The notes under the pieces are model-generated. The model did no database searches. It worked only from the letters and a program-made list of their open reading frames with translations, and was not told the DNA's origin. The translations under genes were made by a program, and so were the position numbers. From contig DAIDHM010000085.1 in assembly GCA_027459705.1 (NCBI GenBank), forward strand, positions 1 through 35,428: a stretch of DNA of 35,428 nt, read 5' to 3'. Numbering within the stretch: the first letter of the stretch is position 1; every line of letters begins with the position of its first letter. Source of the DNA: Ktedonobacteria bacterium. GTDB lineage: Bacteria > Chloroflexota > Ktedonobacteria > Ktedonobacterales > JACDGC01. Positions 10,083 to 17,170 of the stretch are shown here, in pieces.

Positions 10083-11398
10083 TGGAAGATTTCCCGGCCC
10101 TCAGCGGCCTCTCCGCCCAGATGGCGGCGCGCCTGCGGCCTGACATCGCGCGCATCCTCGATGGCGCGCTCAGTGAGTCTCGCGAGGTCTCGGTTGATGA
10201 CGGCGAGTTGCTCTTTGGCGCCTATGGGGCAGACCTTTTCGCTCTGATTGCCACGGCCGATGAACTGCGGCGGCGCGCGGTAGGCGATGTCGTGACATAT
10301 GTCGTCAACCGCAATATCAATTTCACGAACGTCTGCATCAAGCATTGCGGCTTCTGTGCGTTCAGCCGAACACATAAAGACACCGAAGGGTACTTCCTGC
10401 CGACCAGCGAGATCATCCGCCGCGCCAAAGAGGCCTGGGATCTTGGCGCGACCGAGATCTGCGTCCAGGCCGGGCTGCCACCAAAGATGGATGGCGACAT
10501 GTACCCACGTCTGACACGCGCTATCAAGGCTGAATTACCCAACCTGCACATCCATGGCTTCTCGCCCGAAGAGGTGCTGTATGGGTCGATTCGCGCCAAC
10601 TGCTCGATCGAAGATTTTCTGGCGCGCCTGAAGGATGCCGGCGTTGGCTCGCTGCCGGGCACCAGTGCCGAGATCCTGGACGACGGACTGCGCCACACCA
10701 TCGCCCCTGGCCGCATCTCGGTCGCGGACTGGGTGCGCGTCATCAAGGGCGCGCATGCGCTGGGGATCCCGACGACCTCGACGATCATGTACGGCCATAT
10801 CGAGACGCCGCGCCAGCGCGCCGCGCACCTCGCGTTGCTCCGCGACATCCAGAAAGAGACCGGTGGTTTCACGGAGTTCGTCCCGCTCAGCCTGATCCAC
10901 GAAGAGGCGCCGATGTTCGCGGAGAAGACGGTCCCGGGCGTCCGTCCCGGCGCGACGGGTGACGAGGTCGTCAAGATGTACGCTATCGCGCGCCTCATGC
11001 TCTATCCCCACATCAAGAACATTCAGGTCTCGTGGGTCAAAGAGGGGCTGAAGATGGCACAGTGGTGCCTGAACGCGGGCGCCAATGATATGGGCGGGAC
11101 GCTCATCAATGAGAGCATCTCGACGGCGGCGGGCGCGCAATATGGCCAACTCGTCCCGCCAGGCGAACTGCGCCGCTGGATCCGCAACGCCGGGCGACTC
11201 CCCGCCGAACGCACGACGCGCTATGCCATCCACCGTCATTTCACAATGGACCCCGCTGACGACGGCGACCAGGAACCACTGGACCGCGCCGCCGCCGAAG
11301 GCCCGGAGCGCTTTGGCTCCTTTTTCAAACTGATCGCTGACGATCGCTTCAAGTTCCAGGACCATTATGTGCCGGTCGCCGTCCGGCCAGGGGTATAG
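10082..11398 (+). CDS. cofH: FO synthase subunit 2 (CofH)
   Basis: Second radical SAM subunit of FO synthase; in the family it joins tyrosine to 5-amino-6-ribitylaminouracil before CofG closes the deazaflavin ring. The cluster motif is CIKHCGFC (cysteines 85, 89, 92) in the context NRNINFTNVC. Further family blocks are GATEICVQAGLPP, HIHGFSPEEV, GVGSLPGTSAEIL and NDMGGTLINESISTAAG. Length is 438 residues, slightly longer than many CofH proteins because of the C-terminal region after about residue 390. The ATG overlaps the cofG stop (TAATG). A strong hairpin follows the stop codon. The genes for later F420 steps (cofC, cofD, cofE) are not in the window. Confidence 0.95.
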   Translation: MEDFPALSGLSAQMAARLRPDIARILDGALSESREVSVDDGELLFGAYGADLFALIATADELRRRAVGDVVTYVVNRNINFTNVCIKHCGFCAFSRTHKDTEGYFLPTSEIIRRAKEAWDLGATEICVQAGLPPKMDGDMYPRLTRAIKAELPNLHIHGFSPEEVLYGSIRANCSIEDFLARLKDAGVGSLPGTSAEILDDGLRHTIAPGRISVADWVRVIKGAHALGIPTTSTIMYGHIETPRQRAAHLALLRDIQKETGGFTEFVPLSLIHEEAPMFAEKTVPGVRPGATGDEVVKMYAIARLMLYPHIKNIQVSWVKEGLKMAQWCLNAGANDMGGTLINESISTAAGAQYGQLVPPGELRRWIRNAGRLPAERTTRYAIHRHFTMDPADDGDQEPLDRAAAEGPERFGSFFKLIADDRFKFQDHYVPVAVRPGV

Positions 11399-11415
11399 TC
11401 ACGGCCATCGCCCAA

Positions 11416-11453
11416 CGCGCCGCCGGAGATCACTCGCGATCTCTGGCGGCGCG
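11416..11453 (+). terminator. Hairpin ending the cofG-cofH operon
   Basis: Sixteen-bp stem (11416-11431 with 11438-11453), one G-U pair, 6-nt loop, starting 17 nt after the cofH stop. No U-tract follows, so it may work as a stable 3' end or with Rho. Confidence 0.6.
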
Positions 11454-11519
11454 CTGGCATGAGGTGACGCGATACGCATCTCACCATGCTCGCATGAGAA
11501 ACCTATCATGAAGACGTCA

Positions 11520-11642
11520 TTACTGTTTGGTTTTCTTTCTAAAAATCCACTTGTTCGTATACCAAAAATAAAGCAGGACAATCAGCACTAATATTCCAGG
11601 CAACGAAAGGTCCAGTGGATGTAAGCCAAAGAATCCGCTCAT
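11520..11642 (-). CDS. 40-residue single-pass membrane protein
   Basis: Short minus-strand ORF with ATG at 11642 and TAA at 11520. It begins MSGFFGLHPLDLSLPG, continues with one hydrophobic segment (about residues 15-29), and ends in a basic tail KWIFRKKTKQ. This is the layout of a small single-pass protein with the basic end in the cytoplasm. AGAGGAAG lies 4-11 nt before the ATG. The N-terminal motif F-G-[LI]-H-x-L-D-L is shared with another small protein at 18454-18615. Function unknown; the length is below usual annotation cut-offs. Confidence 0.55.
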   Translation of the reverse strand: MSGFFGLHPLDLSLPGILVLIVLLYFWYTNKWIFRKKTKQ

Positions 11643-11833
11643 GACTTCCTCTTTTCTAACCGAATACATGGATCGGCAAGTTATGAAGCGTTCATTTATC
11701 TTGCGGATCCATGCGTTTATCGAGATTCTATCCCTGGTCTGTGTGCCAATTACATTGGGTATGGTCGGTATAACATTCCCTCCTTTGCCAGACCCAATAG
11801 GCCCACCAGCCGCCTGTCCCCGTAATCCAGGCT

Positions 11834-12130
11834 TTAAGAATCATTTTTGAATTCGAATGGTTCAACAGCCCATACTTTAACAACAGTTGATTTTGTAGGA
11901 TCGTCTAATTCAAAATATTTCCTTCCGAGATATTCTCTTAGCTTATTTGCCTCAGCGATAATTTTAAAGAGAGTGAAGTCAGCTAATTTAGCAGTATCAT
12001 CATTCAATCCTTGAATTTGTGCAGTCAAAGTTATGGACTCTAAAAACTGTCTGGCGTTTTCACCACCTATCCATTTCTTCAACTGAGCTTCAATGTTCAG
12101 TAATATCTCAAGGGCCGACTCTGCTTCCAT
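11834..12130 (-). CDS. Hypothetical protein, 98 residues, mostly helical
   Basis: Not recognised. The protein is soluble and looks alpha-helical: ESALEILLNIEAQLKKWIGG at the N-terminus, then KLADFTLFKIIAEANKLREYLG in the middle, and a short strand-like end. A good Shine-Dalgarno (AAGGAG) is located 7-8 nt upstream of the ATG at 12130. Base composition is distinctly more AT-rich than the F420 block, which fits recent acquisition. A 13-nt palindrome lies 20 nt before the start codon and may be an operator. Confidence 0.6.
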   Translation of the reverse strand: MEAESALEILLNIEAQLKKWIGGENARQFLESITLTAQIQGLNDDTAKLADFTLFKIIAEANKLREYLGRKYFELDDPTKSTVVKVWAVEPFEFKNDS

Positions 12131-12149
12131 TTCGAGACTCCTTCAATTA

Positions 12150-12162
12150 CGTAAGACTTACG
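12150..12162. promoter_or_regulatory. Palindrome upstream of the 98-residue hypothetical gene
   Basis: CGTAAG-A-CTTACG, a 6+6 perfect dyad 20 nt upstream of the minus-strand ATG at 12130, just before its Shine-Dalgarno. Position suits an operator or leader element; no regulator is identified. Confidence 0.25.
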
Positions 12163-12199
12163 CTTGTACATAGATCAATCCTAAATCCCAGACTTGACG

Positions 12200-12937
12200 C
12201 TAGTCAATCTTAGCCTGGGCGATCGTCGGCAACGCTTCTATGTCGGGTTGCTGAAGCAATAGTTGAATCAGAATATTACTGCCACCTGCGAAGGTTGAAT
12301 CTAGATCTACATCTCCGCCAACAAACCAGGCTCGGCAAGCTGGCCACCAGAGGGTAGGTGCGTGTGGCGCACCCCGAGTAGCGAAAGTTGTAGTAGCCAT
12401 GACTGAACCTTTGTAGAGTAGGTAAGATCTCCCAAAAAGCCGCAAACGCTTCGGCCCACCGTCCGAGCCGATCCCGAGATCTCCAAGCCCGTCCCAAAGT
12501 GCGAACCAACATTCATTAGGGGTCGAGGTGGTGGCTTGCAGTACCCTTGCGAGCGAACTCATTTGTTCGACTGGAAGCTCACTTGCTGGATCACCAATGT
12601 ACATATTAGGAGTTTGGAGCTTTCGACCAGGCAGTGGTGTAGCAATCTGATGAAAATTCGATTCAGCGTGCAGTGCTGCCCGCTCCATTCCGCCACATCT
12701 GCCCACCGTAGCGTCAACGGATCTGGTGCCAGCGGTGTTCCATTCTCGTCTCCTCCCAGATACGTGGTACTGGGTGGAAAACACGGGCGTAGGAGGCAAA
12801 TCCAGCAGGTACCCATGAAGCTACGGTAGGGGAAACATCGCGATTCAGTACCCATCTGTGGTCAAGCGTGTCAATAAGCCACTGGGTCTCGGTCGAATCA
12901 ACGACCGATGCGACGCCGGGATATTCCCATCATCGTG
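12200..12937 (-). pseudogene. Frameshifted conserved hypothetical protein (WADVA.WSG / CWFALWDG / LWWP family)
   Basis: A broken gene whose pieces lie in different minus-strand frames. The first piece (about 12937-12780) reads ...DHRWVLNRD...VPAGFASYARVFHP. The next frame (about 12780-12690) gives DPLTLRWADVAEWSG. The third frame (12690 to stop at 12200) gives NECWFALWDGLGDL, LWWPACRAWFVGGDVDLDST and GGSNILIQLLLQQPDIEA. I recall this block order in conserved hypothetical proteins of actinobacteria and Chloroflexota, usually about 200-230 residues, with a canonical WWPADRAW where this copy has Cys for Asp. At least two frameshifts are needed, and an in-frame stop lies just upstream of the first piece. 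Function of the family is unknown to me. Confidence 0.6.
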
Positions 12938-13240
12938 ATCCACGGCCCATGAAGACTGGTGGCGCGTTACTTGAATCCTTTGCGAGTTCCTTCAAAGCAT
13001 CTCTCCGCCGAAACCAATGCGTAACATAGCCTCCATCCTGAGAAGACGTAGTGTCGAAATTGACACTACGGATACCTTCTAAAATTTCGCACACTCCGAG
13101 CAAGCTAATTATCCACAGATCCAGTTGACATCACTGCTGGTAACATATGTGTCATATACTCCACCAGCGGCGTTCTCTGCCCATGCATACTCATCAAGTT
13201 CGAAGGTATGCGACGAGTTACCATCATGTTTGCTCCTCAT
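12938..13240 (-). pseudogene. Broken ORF, unknown family
   Basis: Two protein-like stretches in different minus-strand frames. The first starts with ATG at 13240 and runs 43 codons to TAA at 13109 (contains HTFELDEYAWAENAAGGVYD). The second frame is open from about 13130 to a TGA near 12938, without a start codon (contains LLGVCEILEGIRSVNFD and GGYVTHWFRRRDALKELAKD). Joining them needs one frameshift near 13120, giving a protein of about 100 residues just upstream of the other broken gene. Alternatively the first piece is a real 43-residue protein. Neither is recognised. Confidence 0.35.
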
Positions 13241-13284
13241 CTTCGAGCGATCTATATTACTTTTCTCGGAGGAAATTCTTTAGT

Positions 13285-13387
13285 TAGGACTTTCGCTTAA
13301 GCTTGATCGCTTAATGATACGAGTGGTAACAACATGAATCAAATGCCATAAAAACAGCATAAGAAGCAACCATGAGCGAAAGTCCTA
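13285..13387. mobile_element. MITE-like element, 103 bp
   Basis: Perfect 13-bp terminal inverted repeats TAGGACTTTCGCT (13285-13297) and AGCGAAAGTCCTA (13375-13387) enclose 77 bp of AT-rich non-coding sequence. The element is flanked on both sides by the direct repeat TTTAGT (13279-13284 and 13388-13393), as expected for a 6-bp target duplication. The size and structure fit a non-autonomous miniature inverted-repeat element. No transposase with these ends is in the window, so the parent family is unknown. Confidence 0.6.
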
Positions 13388-13410
13388 TTTAGTGATAATA
13401 TAATAGACAG

Positions 13411-13821
13411 CTAGTCATAATGAGTTCTATGGAGGAAGCTTTGCGTTGAAAAAGAGTGTACCCAAATAAAAAAAGTAAACACTATAGAAAGCGTAGGAAA
13501 AACTGCTTCCGACAGGGAAGTCTTGGGGGTTTGAAGGCTCCAAAAAAGTATGACTATGAGTAGAGAAGCAAGAACAAAGTTCATTATTCCAAAAAAACCG
13601 AGGATGTTGCGAATATGAGTACGGCTGGTTCCTCGAAGAACAAAAAAGAGGGCAAACATACTGATGGATTGGGATATTATTTCAGAAAGAATTACTAGCA
13701 AAGGCACTCGAGAATGGAGAGTTGAAAGATGGACGAGAGAGTAGAGAAAGGTGAATATCATAATTCCTAATACTATCAAAAGCAAACGGAAATGTTTATG
13801 ACGAGAAGGTGGTATATCCAT
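13411..13821 (-). CDS. Membrane protein with four predicted transmembrane segments
   Basis: 136-residue integral membrane protein, not recognised. Hydrophobic segments fall at about residues 11-30 (FRLLLIVLGIMIFTFLYSLV), 38-62, 72-95 (LGFFGIMNFVLASLLIVILF) and 103-122. The N-terminus is basic and the C-terminus polar, ending STQSFLHRTHYD. GGGAGGG precedes the ATG at 13821 with good spacing. The gene is AT-rich and lies directly beside the MITE-like element. The 218 nt upstream (13822-14039) hold no supported gene. Confidence 0.65.
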   Translation of the reverse strand: MDIPPSRHKHFRLLLIVLGIMIFTFLYSLVHLSTLHSRVPLLVILSEIISQSISMFALFFVLRGTSRTHIRNILGFFGIMNFVLASLLIVILFWSLQTPKTSLSEAVFPTLSIVFTFFIWVHSFSTQSFLHRTHYD

Positions 13822-14039
13822 TCTTCAGCCCTCCCTGTTCCCATTTTTTGTACCGTTCAAGCAGAAAAGTGCCCAAAGGTAGTGAACACTTGTCTGCTTG
13901 ATGATGCAATTACAAGCAGTAGAAATTTGAGGCGGTAGAGAAGAACATTATGTAGATACCAGTTCCTGTTCCTCCACAAATATATCGAGATATAATATCC
14001 ATCTCAGCACAATACTGCTATCTTGCTGTATCAAAAAGC

Positions 14040-14186
14040 TTATTTTCGTATTGAAGTTGCTCGAATGAACCGATATATCAGAAAGATTACTAGGGCGGTT
14101 ACTCCTAGAACATATACTGTGTTTAGTACCAAAAACGGATCGAGACCCCCTATGACTGTAGCTATAATGTGTACTGGAAGTTGCAT
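14040..14186 (-). CDS. 48-residue single-pass membrane protein
   Basis: Short minus-strand ORF with the start at ATG 14186 chosen because GAAAGG (14195-14200) lies 8 nt upstream; an ATG two codons earlier is too close to it. The product starts MQLPVHIIATVIGGLDPF and has one long hydrophobic segment (about residues 20-40, including VLGVTALVIFLIYRF) and a basic tail RATSIRK. Unknown function. It follows the secreted-protein gene and a 12-bp hairpin on the same strand. Its last codons overlap a short sequence repeated near the IS982 remnant at 15131-15178, which slightly weakens the case. Confidence 0.45.
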   Translation of the reverse strand: MQLPVHIIATVIGGLDPFLVLNTVYVLGVTALVIFLIYRFIRATSIRK

Positions 14187-14209
14187 GTACATTACCTTTC
14201 TTGATAGGT

Positions 14210-14243
14210 GAGAACTATAATGGAATAATGCATTATAGTTCTC
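14210..14243 (-). terminator. 12-bp hairpin between secreted-protein and small membrane-protein genes
   Basis: Perfect stem GAGAACTATAAT/ATTATAGTTCTC (14210-14221 and 14232-14243) with a 10-nt loop, 46 nt downstream of the minus-strand stop at 14290 and just upstream of the next Shine-Dalgarno. AT-rich, no clear U-tract; it could be a terminator or an intergenic processing hairpin. Confidence 0.4.
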
Positions 14244-14289
14244 TTAGTTGTTGAATCTGCCCACGTGGAATGATGCTGGTATTATACGA

Positions 14290-14949
14290 TTAATGGGGAA
14301 TGTTGGTAGAGTAGGGGAAACTGCCATCAAGATTCAGAGTTCTCGAAGCGTAGTAATAATTGCTGAATGTCCATGGCCACACCCCACCTGTTATTTCTAC
14401 ATCCATATATGCTTCAGCGAAGGTGTATCCATCTGTAAAGTCATAAGCGGTGAGATTCACTGAGACAGTAAATGCCCAGTCAACAAAAGGAAGGGCTTTA
14501 AACACCGTTGGTGCTGATGAACACCCTGGACCGTGCCAAACAAAACCGGAGTCTAGTTCGACTTTGAAAAGGTAGGAGTCTTGGTAGGCGTCCTCTGCGT
14601 AAACATCGTAGTTGACGCATCCGGTAGCGGGTATGCTGGTAAAATGGGTTGAGGGGACTGGATTAGTCCACTTGTGTGTGAAGGTGTAGGTGCATAGATC
14701 AGAACGGGAGGCGTATTGGGGTAACTCGATCTTCTTTGCTGAGCAAACAGATGGAGAATCATTCCCTACTATTATCTGCGAATGAGTGTATACAATTGGC
14801 ACCTGAATCGGTAGTGTGTTTGTAGAGGGGAGAAGGGGAGTAATCGCTGTTGAGCTATGCATTATAAGCTGAGAAGTACTCGCATAAGCGGTCGATGGAA
14901 ACAGGGCGAGAAGCAAACCGAACATTGCTGTGAAGGCCACGAGCAACAT
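14290..14949 (-). CDS. Secreted protein with signal peptide
   Basis: Unrecognised exported protein, 219 residues if read from the ATG at 14949. It opens with a clear signal peptide: MLLVAFTAMFGLLLALFPST followed by a likely cleavage at AYA-S. The mature part is rich in Ser, Thr, Tyr and Phe with four cysteines (VCSAKK, DLCTYTF, TGCVNY, GPGCSS) that could form two disulfides, and it looks beta-rich. The frame extends upstream without a stop, but the promoter at 15045-15073 excludes the far end. A better Shine-Dalgarno (AGGAAAGGG) and ATG at 14990 lie in another frame, separated by a 7-mer tandem repeat (see repeat entry), so expression may depend on repeat number. Confidence 0.65.
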   Translation of the reverse strand: MLLVAFTAMFGLLLALFPSTAYASTSQLIMHSSTAITPLLPSTNTLPIQVPIVYTHSQIIVGNDSPSVCSAKKIELPQYASRSDLCTYTFTHKWTNPVPSTHFTSIPATGCVNYDVYAEDAYQDSYLFKVELDSGFVWHGPGCSSAPTVFKALPFVDWAFTVSVNLTAYDFTDGYTFAEAYMDVEITGGVWPWTFSNYYYASRTLNLDGSFPYSTNIPH

Positions 14950-14957
14950 TTTGCCTA

Positions 14958-14985
14958 GTGAGCCGTGAGCCGTGAGCCGTGAGCC
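14958..14985 (-). repeat. Heptanucleotide tandem repeat, four copies
   Basis: Four exact copies of GTGAGCC (plus-strand reading) between a well-placed start site (ATG 14990 on the minus strand) and the signal-peptide coding frame. Seven is not a multiple of three, so each gain or loss shifts the frame. With four copies the ATG at 14990 reaches a TAG after 11 codons; with two or five copies it would read into the secreted protein. Confidence 0.7.
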
Positions 14986-15015
14986 GTCATGGAGAGTATC
15001 CCTTTCCTGACTAAG

Positions 15016-15039
15016 TACGGTAACAGTTTGCTTACCGTA
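15016..15039. promoter_or_regulatory. Inverted repeat at the predicted transcription start of the secreted-protein gene
   Basis: TACGGTAA/TTACCGTA (15016-15023 and 15032-15039), 8-nt spacer. It begins within a few bases of the transcription start predicted from the promoter at 15045-15073, so it could be an operator or a 5' stem-loop of the mRNA. Confidence 0.35.
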
Positions 15040-15044
15040 TTGCA

Positions 15045-15073
15045 ATAGTAACCAACTTTGGCATTAAAGTCAA
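15045..15073 (-). promoter_or_regulatory. Promoter for the secreted-protein gene
   Basis: Minus-strand TTGACT (15068-15073), 17-nt spacer, TACTAT (15045-15050). It predicts a transcript start near 15038, about 48 nt before the ATG at 14990. Confidence 0.5.
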
Positions 15074-15183
15074 GTGAAATTTCATGTATTCTGAAAATTC
15101 AAAAAATCCTCGGTCCGAGTCTGCTCAATGCTGGTATCTTGCTGTTGCAAAATGTTTATTTTCGTATTAAACGTGAGTCTCGG

Positions 15184-15432
15184 TTAAGCGGCGAGGTCGA
15201 TGGAGCTCTCGCGGCTCATGGTAGGCTTGACTGGTTGGAGGCAATAGGCAATCAAGCTACAGAGCAGATTGACGAACAAATGAGAAGGTTTGCGGTGGTG
15301 GGAGGGCTCAATTTGACTGATATTCTTGAGTTGATCATTGATGGACTCAATGACCGCCCATTTGCGAATGAGAATCTTCTCCAGCAGCGACATCAACCGA
15401 TTTGCCCGGTTCTTGGGTAGACGAATCAGGAG
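15184..15432 (-). pseudogene. IS982-family transposase, C-terminal remnant
   Basis: An 82-codon open stretch with no proper start, bounded upstream by an in-frame TAG. It contains LLEKILIRKWAVIESINDQL, KNISQIEPSHHRKPSHLFVN and LLCSLIAYCLQPVKP, which match the conserved C-terminus of IS982-family transposases (typically RSIIETINDQLKNISQIEH...NLLAALIAYxxQPKKPS). The family enzyme is about 270-300 residues, so two thirds are missing. No matching N-terminal part or clear terminal repeats were found. The 240 nt upstream (15433-15670) hold only a short plus-strand protein-like frame ending near 15582 (contains MKLALDNFTEQLPDLVEHL) that I cannot assign. Confidence 0.8.
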
Positions 15433-15670
15433 CTACACTCTACAGTGGACCCCAATGTCAGGTCCAGTATACCGGCAAGGATACCATGAAGCTCGCGCTC
15501 GACAACTTCACCGAACAGTTACCGGATCTGGTTGAACATCTCAATGCAATGGTCGCAGCCCGGATCAGGTAAACAGACAGAGCCAGCTTTACGTTTTACG
15601 TGCAGCTCCCTACGCCGCTATTCTCAGCGGATGGATCCACGATGGACACGCGTCGAGTTTTCGTGCTATA

Positions 15671-15688
15671 TTGAGTATGTACTCACTC
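15671..15688. promoter_or_regulatory. Putative TetR operator O1
   Basis: TTGAGTATGTACTCACTC, containing the 14-bp dyad TGAGTA-TG-TACTCA, 36 nt upstream of the tetR start codon. The same 18-bp pattern (TTGAGTnnnTACTCACTC) recurs at 16399-16416 in front of the next gene. Such dyads are typical TetR-family binding sites. Confidence 0.65.
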
Positions 15689-15724
15689 AACTCCAATTAG
15701 TCTACAGCCAATGGAGCGATACCC

Positions 15725-16360
15725 ATGACGGACACGTCAGGATCGGTCAACTTGACGATGCGGCAACAGCAGGCTGCTGCCCGTCGTCAGCAGATCATTG
15801 ACACGGCGGCACGCCTCTTTGCTGAACAGGGGGTGGCCAAAACAACGACCCGTCACATTGCCCAGGAAGTTGGCGTCGCCGAGGGTCTGATCTTTCGGTA
15901 CTTCCCTACCAAGCTTGATCTGGTACGCGCGGTGACCAGCAGCGCCCATGTCTTTCTAGGCGGTCTGCGCATCATGCTGCAAGATCCCGCGACCACAGCA
16001 CACCCCCTGGCGGATGTCATGCAACGCGTGGCGACCGTCTGGCTCGATCTACTCCACCGTGAGGCCGCGCTCTCCTCCATCCTCTTTGGGGAGGCGCTGA
16101 TCAACCCGGATATCGGTGGTCTTCTCGACGAGGTTATCCACGAAGGAGCCTCTAACCTTGAGCACTTCTTGGAAGGACGCAAACAAAGGGGTGAGATTAC
16201 ACCACAGGTGGATACCAAGACGGTTGCCCACGTCTACATGGCGTCGACGCTGATGTTTTTTCTGCGTAATCGACGTTTAAGTGAGGAGGCCTGGCAGAAG
16301 GAAGCTGATGCCTTCGCCACGCACCTCACGACGGCCTGGCTACGGATGGTTGCGCACTAA
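15725..16360 (+). CDS. TetR/AcrR family transcriptional regulator
   Basis: One-component repressor of 211 residues. The N-terminal DNA-binding domain (about residues 14-62) shows RQQIIDTAARLFAEQGVAKT then the helix-turn-helix TTRHIAQEVGVAEGLIFRYF and the following TKLDLVRAV. The remaining helical part is the ligand and dimerisation domain; the ligand cannot be predicted. GGAG lies 9-10 nt before the ATG. Matching operator-like dyads sit upstream of this gene and of the adjacent NAD(P)-binding gene, so it probably represses itself and its neighbour, whose reading frame is broken. Confidence 0.92.
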   Translation: MTDTSGSVNLTMRQQQAAARRQQIIDTAARLFAEQGVAKTTTRHIAQEVGVAEGLIFRYFPTKLDLVRAVTSSAHVFLGGLRIMLQDPATTAHPLADVMQRVATVWLDLLHREAALSSILFGEALINPDIGGLLDEVIHEGASNLEHFLEGRKQRGEITPQVDTKTVAHVYMASTLMFFLRNRRLSEEAWQKEADAFATHLTTAWLRMVAH

Positions 16361-16398
16361 GCGGCACCTCGTTATTTTCCTTGTTTTTCGCCTAGTTG

Positions 16399-16416
16399 TT
16401 GAGTGAATACTCACTC
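16399..16416. promoter_or_regulatory. Putative TetR operator O2
   Basis: TTGAGTGAATACTCACTC, core TGAGTGAATACTCA, 37 nt upstream of the oxidoreductase start at 16453. It agrees with O1 at 15 of 18 positions and keeps both half-sites. Confidence 0.65.
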
Positions 16417-16452
16417 TGAAGTACGCACAACAGAAACAGAAAGGGAACAGGC

Positions 16453-17098
16453 ATGAACTTGGTCATCTTTGGGGCTAGTGGCCCTACAGGGCTCGAGCTT
16501 TGTCGGCAGGCACTCGCAGCAGGTCACCAGGTTATCGCGGCAGTGCGGCATCCAGACACGTTTCCGCTTCAGGATGACGCCTTGACGGGTTTACGCGGAT
16601 GTGCTGGACGGATCATCCCTTGCCCCTATCATCAATGACGCCGATGCTGTCCTGTCGACACTAGGGGCGAGTTACTCGCGGCATGAGGTCCGCGTGTATT
16701 CGGTCGGGACGAGGGCTATCGTTGATGGGATGCGTGCTAGCGGTCACTGCCGCCGAGTGATCGTGGTCAGCTCGGGCCTCTCCGCGCCGAACCTCCCCAA
16801 GGTGCGCGGGTTTGTTCAGGACCGTATCATGGTGCCGCTCTTACTCCACGTCATCGGGCGCACGTTGTACGAAGATATGCTGCGGATGGAGGACTACCTC
16901 GCGACCTGCAACGACATCGCCTGGACCATCATACGCCCAGGCCGCCTCATCAACGGCACAGGGATCTCGACGTATCGGCTCGACATCGACTTTCCTGTCG
17001 GCAATGTCACGACGCGCCCTGATCTCGCGGCCGCCATGCTCGCCGAACTTGGCCCGAACGGACATGTACACCAGAATGCATCCCCTACCACACGTTGA
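16453..17098 (+). pseudogene. NAD(P)-binding SDR/NmrA-like oxidoreductase, frameshifted
   Basis: Atypical short-chain reductase or NmrA-like NAD(P)H-binding protein of about 214 residues. The N-terminal piece starts MNLVIFGASGPTGLELCRQA, with the GxxGxxG nucleotide loop, and VIAAVRHPDTFP. The frame shifts near 16590: the natural continuation VYADVLDGSSLAPIINDADA is in another frame, which then runs to the stop at 17096-17098 and includes VLSTLGASYS, RVIVVSSGL and IIRPGRLINGTG. Total length (646 nt) equals a whole number of codons plus one, consistent with a single inserted base. GGGAACAGG precedes the ATG. This is either a true recent inactivation, programmed slippage or a sequencing error. 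It is the likely regulatory target of the upstream TetR. Confidence 0.8.
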
Positions 17099-17127
17099 TC
17101 CGTCTCAAAGTCGGCTTACCAGATAGC

Positions 17128-17143
17128 CAATTCGTACGAATTG
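17128..17143. promoter_or_regulatory. Perfect 16-bp palindrome 1
   Basis: CAATTCGTACGAATTG, a full 16-bp dyad with no spacer, 30 nt past the oxidoreductase stop. A second full 16-bp dyad follows 27 bp later. Candidate protein-binding site. Confidence 0.4.
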
Positions 17144-17170
17144 CGCCTGGGACTGTATCACTTCTGCTAT

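Noticed and set aside
11641-11850. 69-codon plus-strand frame
   Set aside because: Overlaps the small membrane gene on the other strand, lacks a ribosome site and does not look protein-like at its end.
13047-13070. 9-bp perfect hairpin CGTAGTGTC/GACACTACG as a terminator
   Set aside because: It lies within a protein-like minus-strand frame (RSVNFDTT) and has no clear U-tract, so the palindrome may be coding.
15043-15045. TTG start for the secreted protein
   Set aside because: It lies in the -10 box of the predicted promoter and has no ribosome site; the signal peptide begins at 14949.
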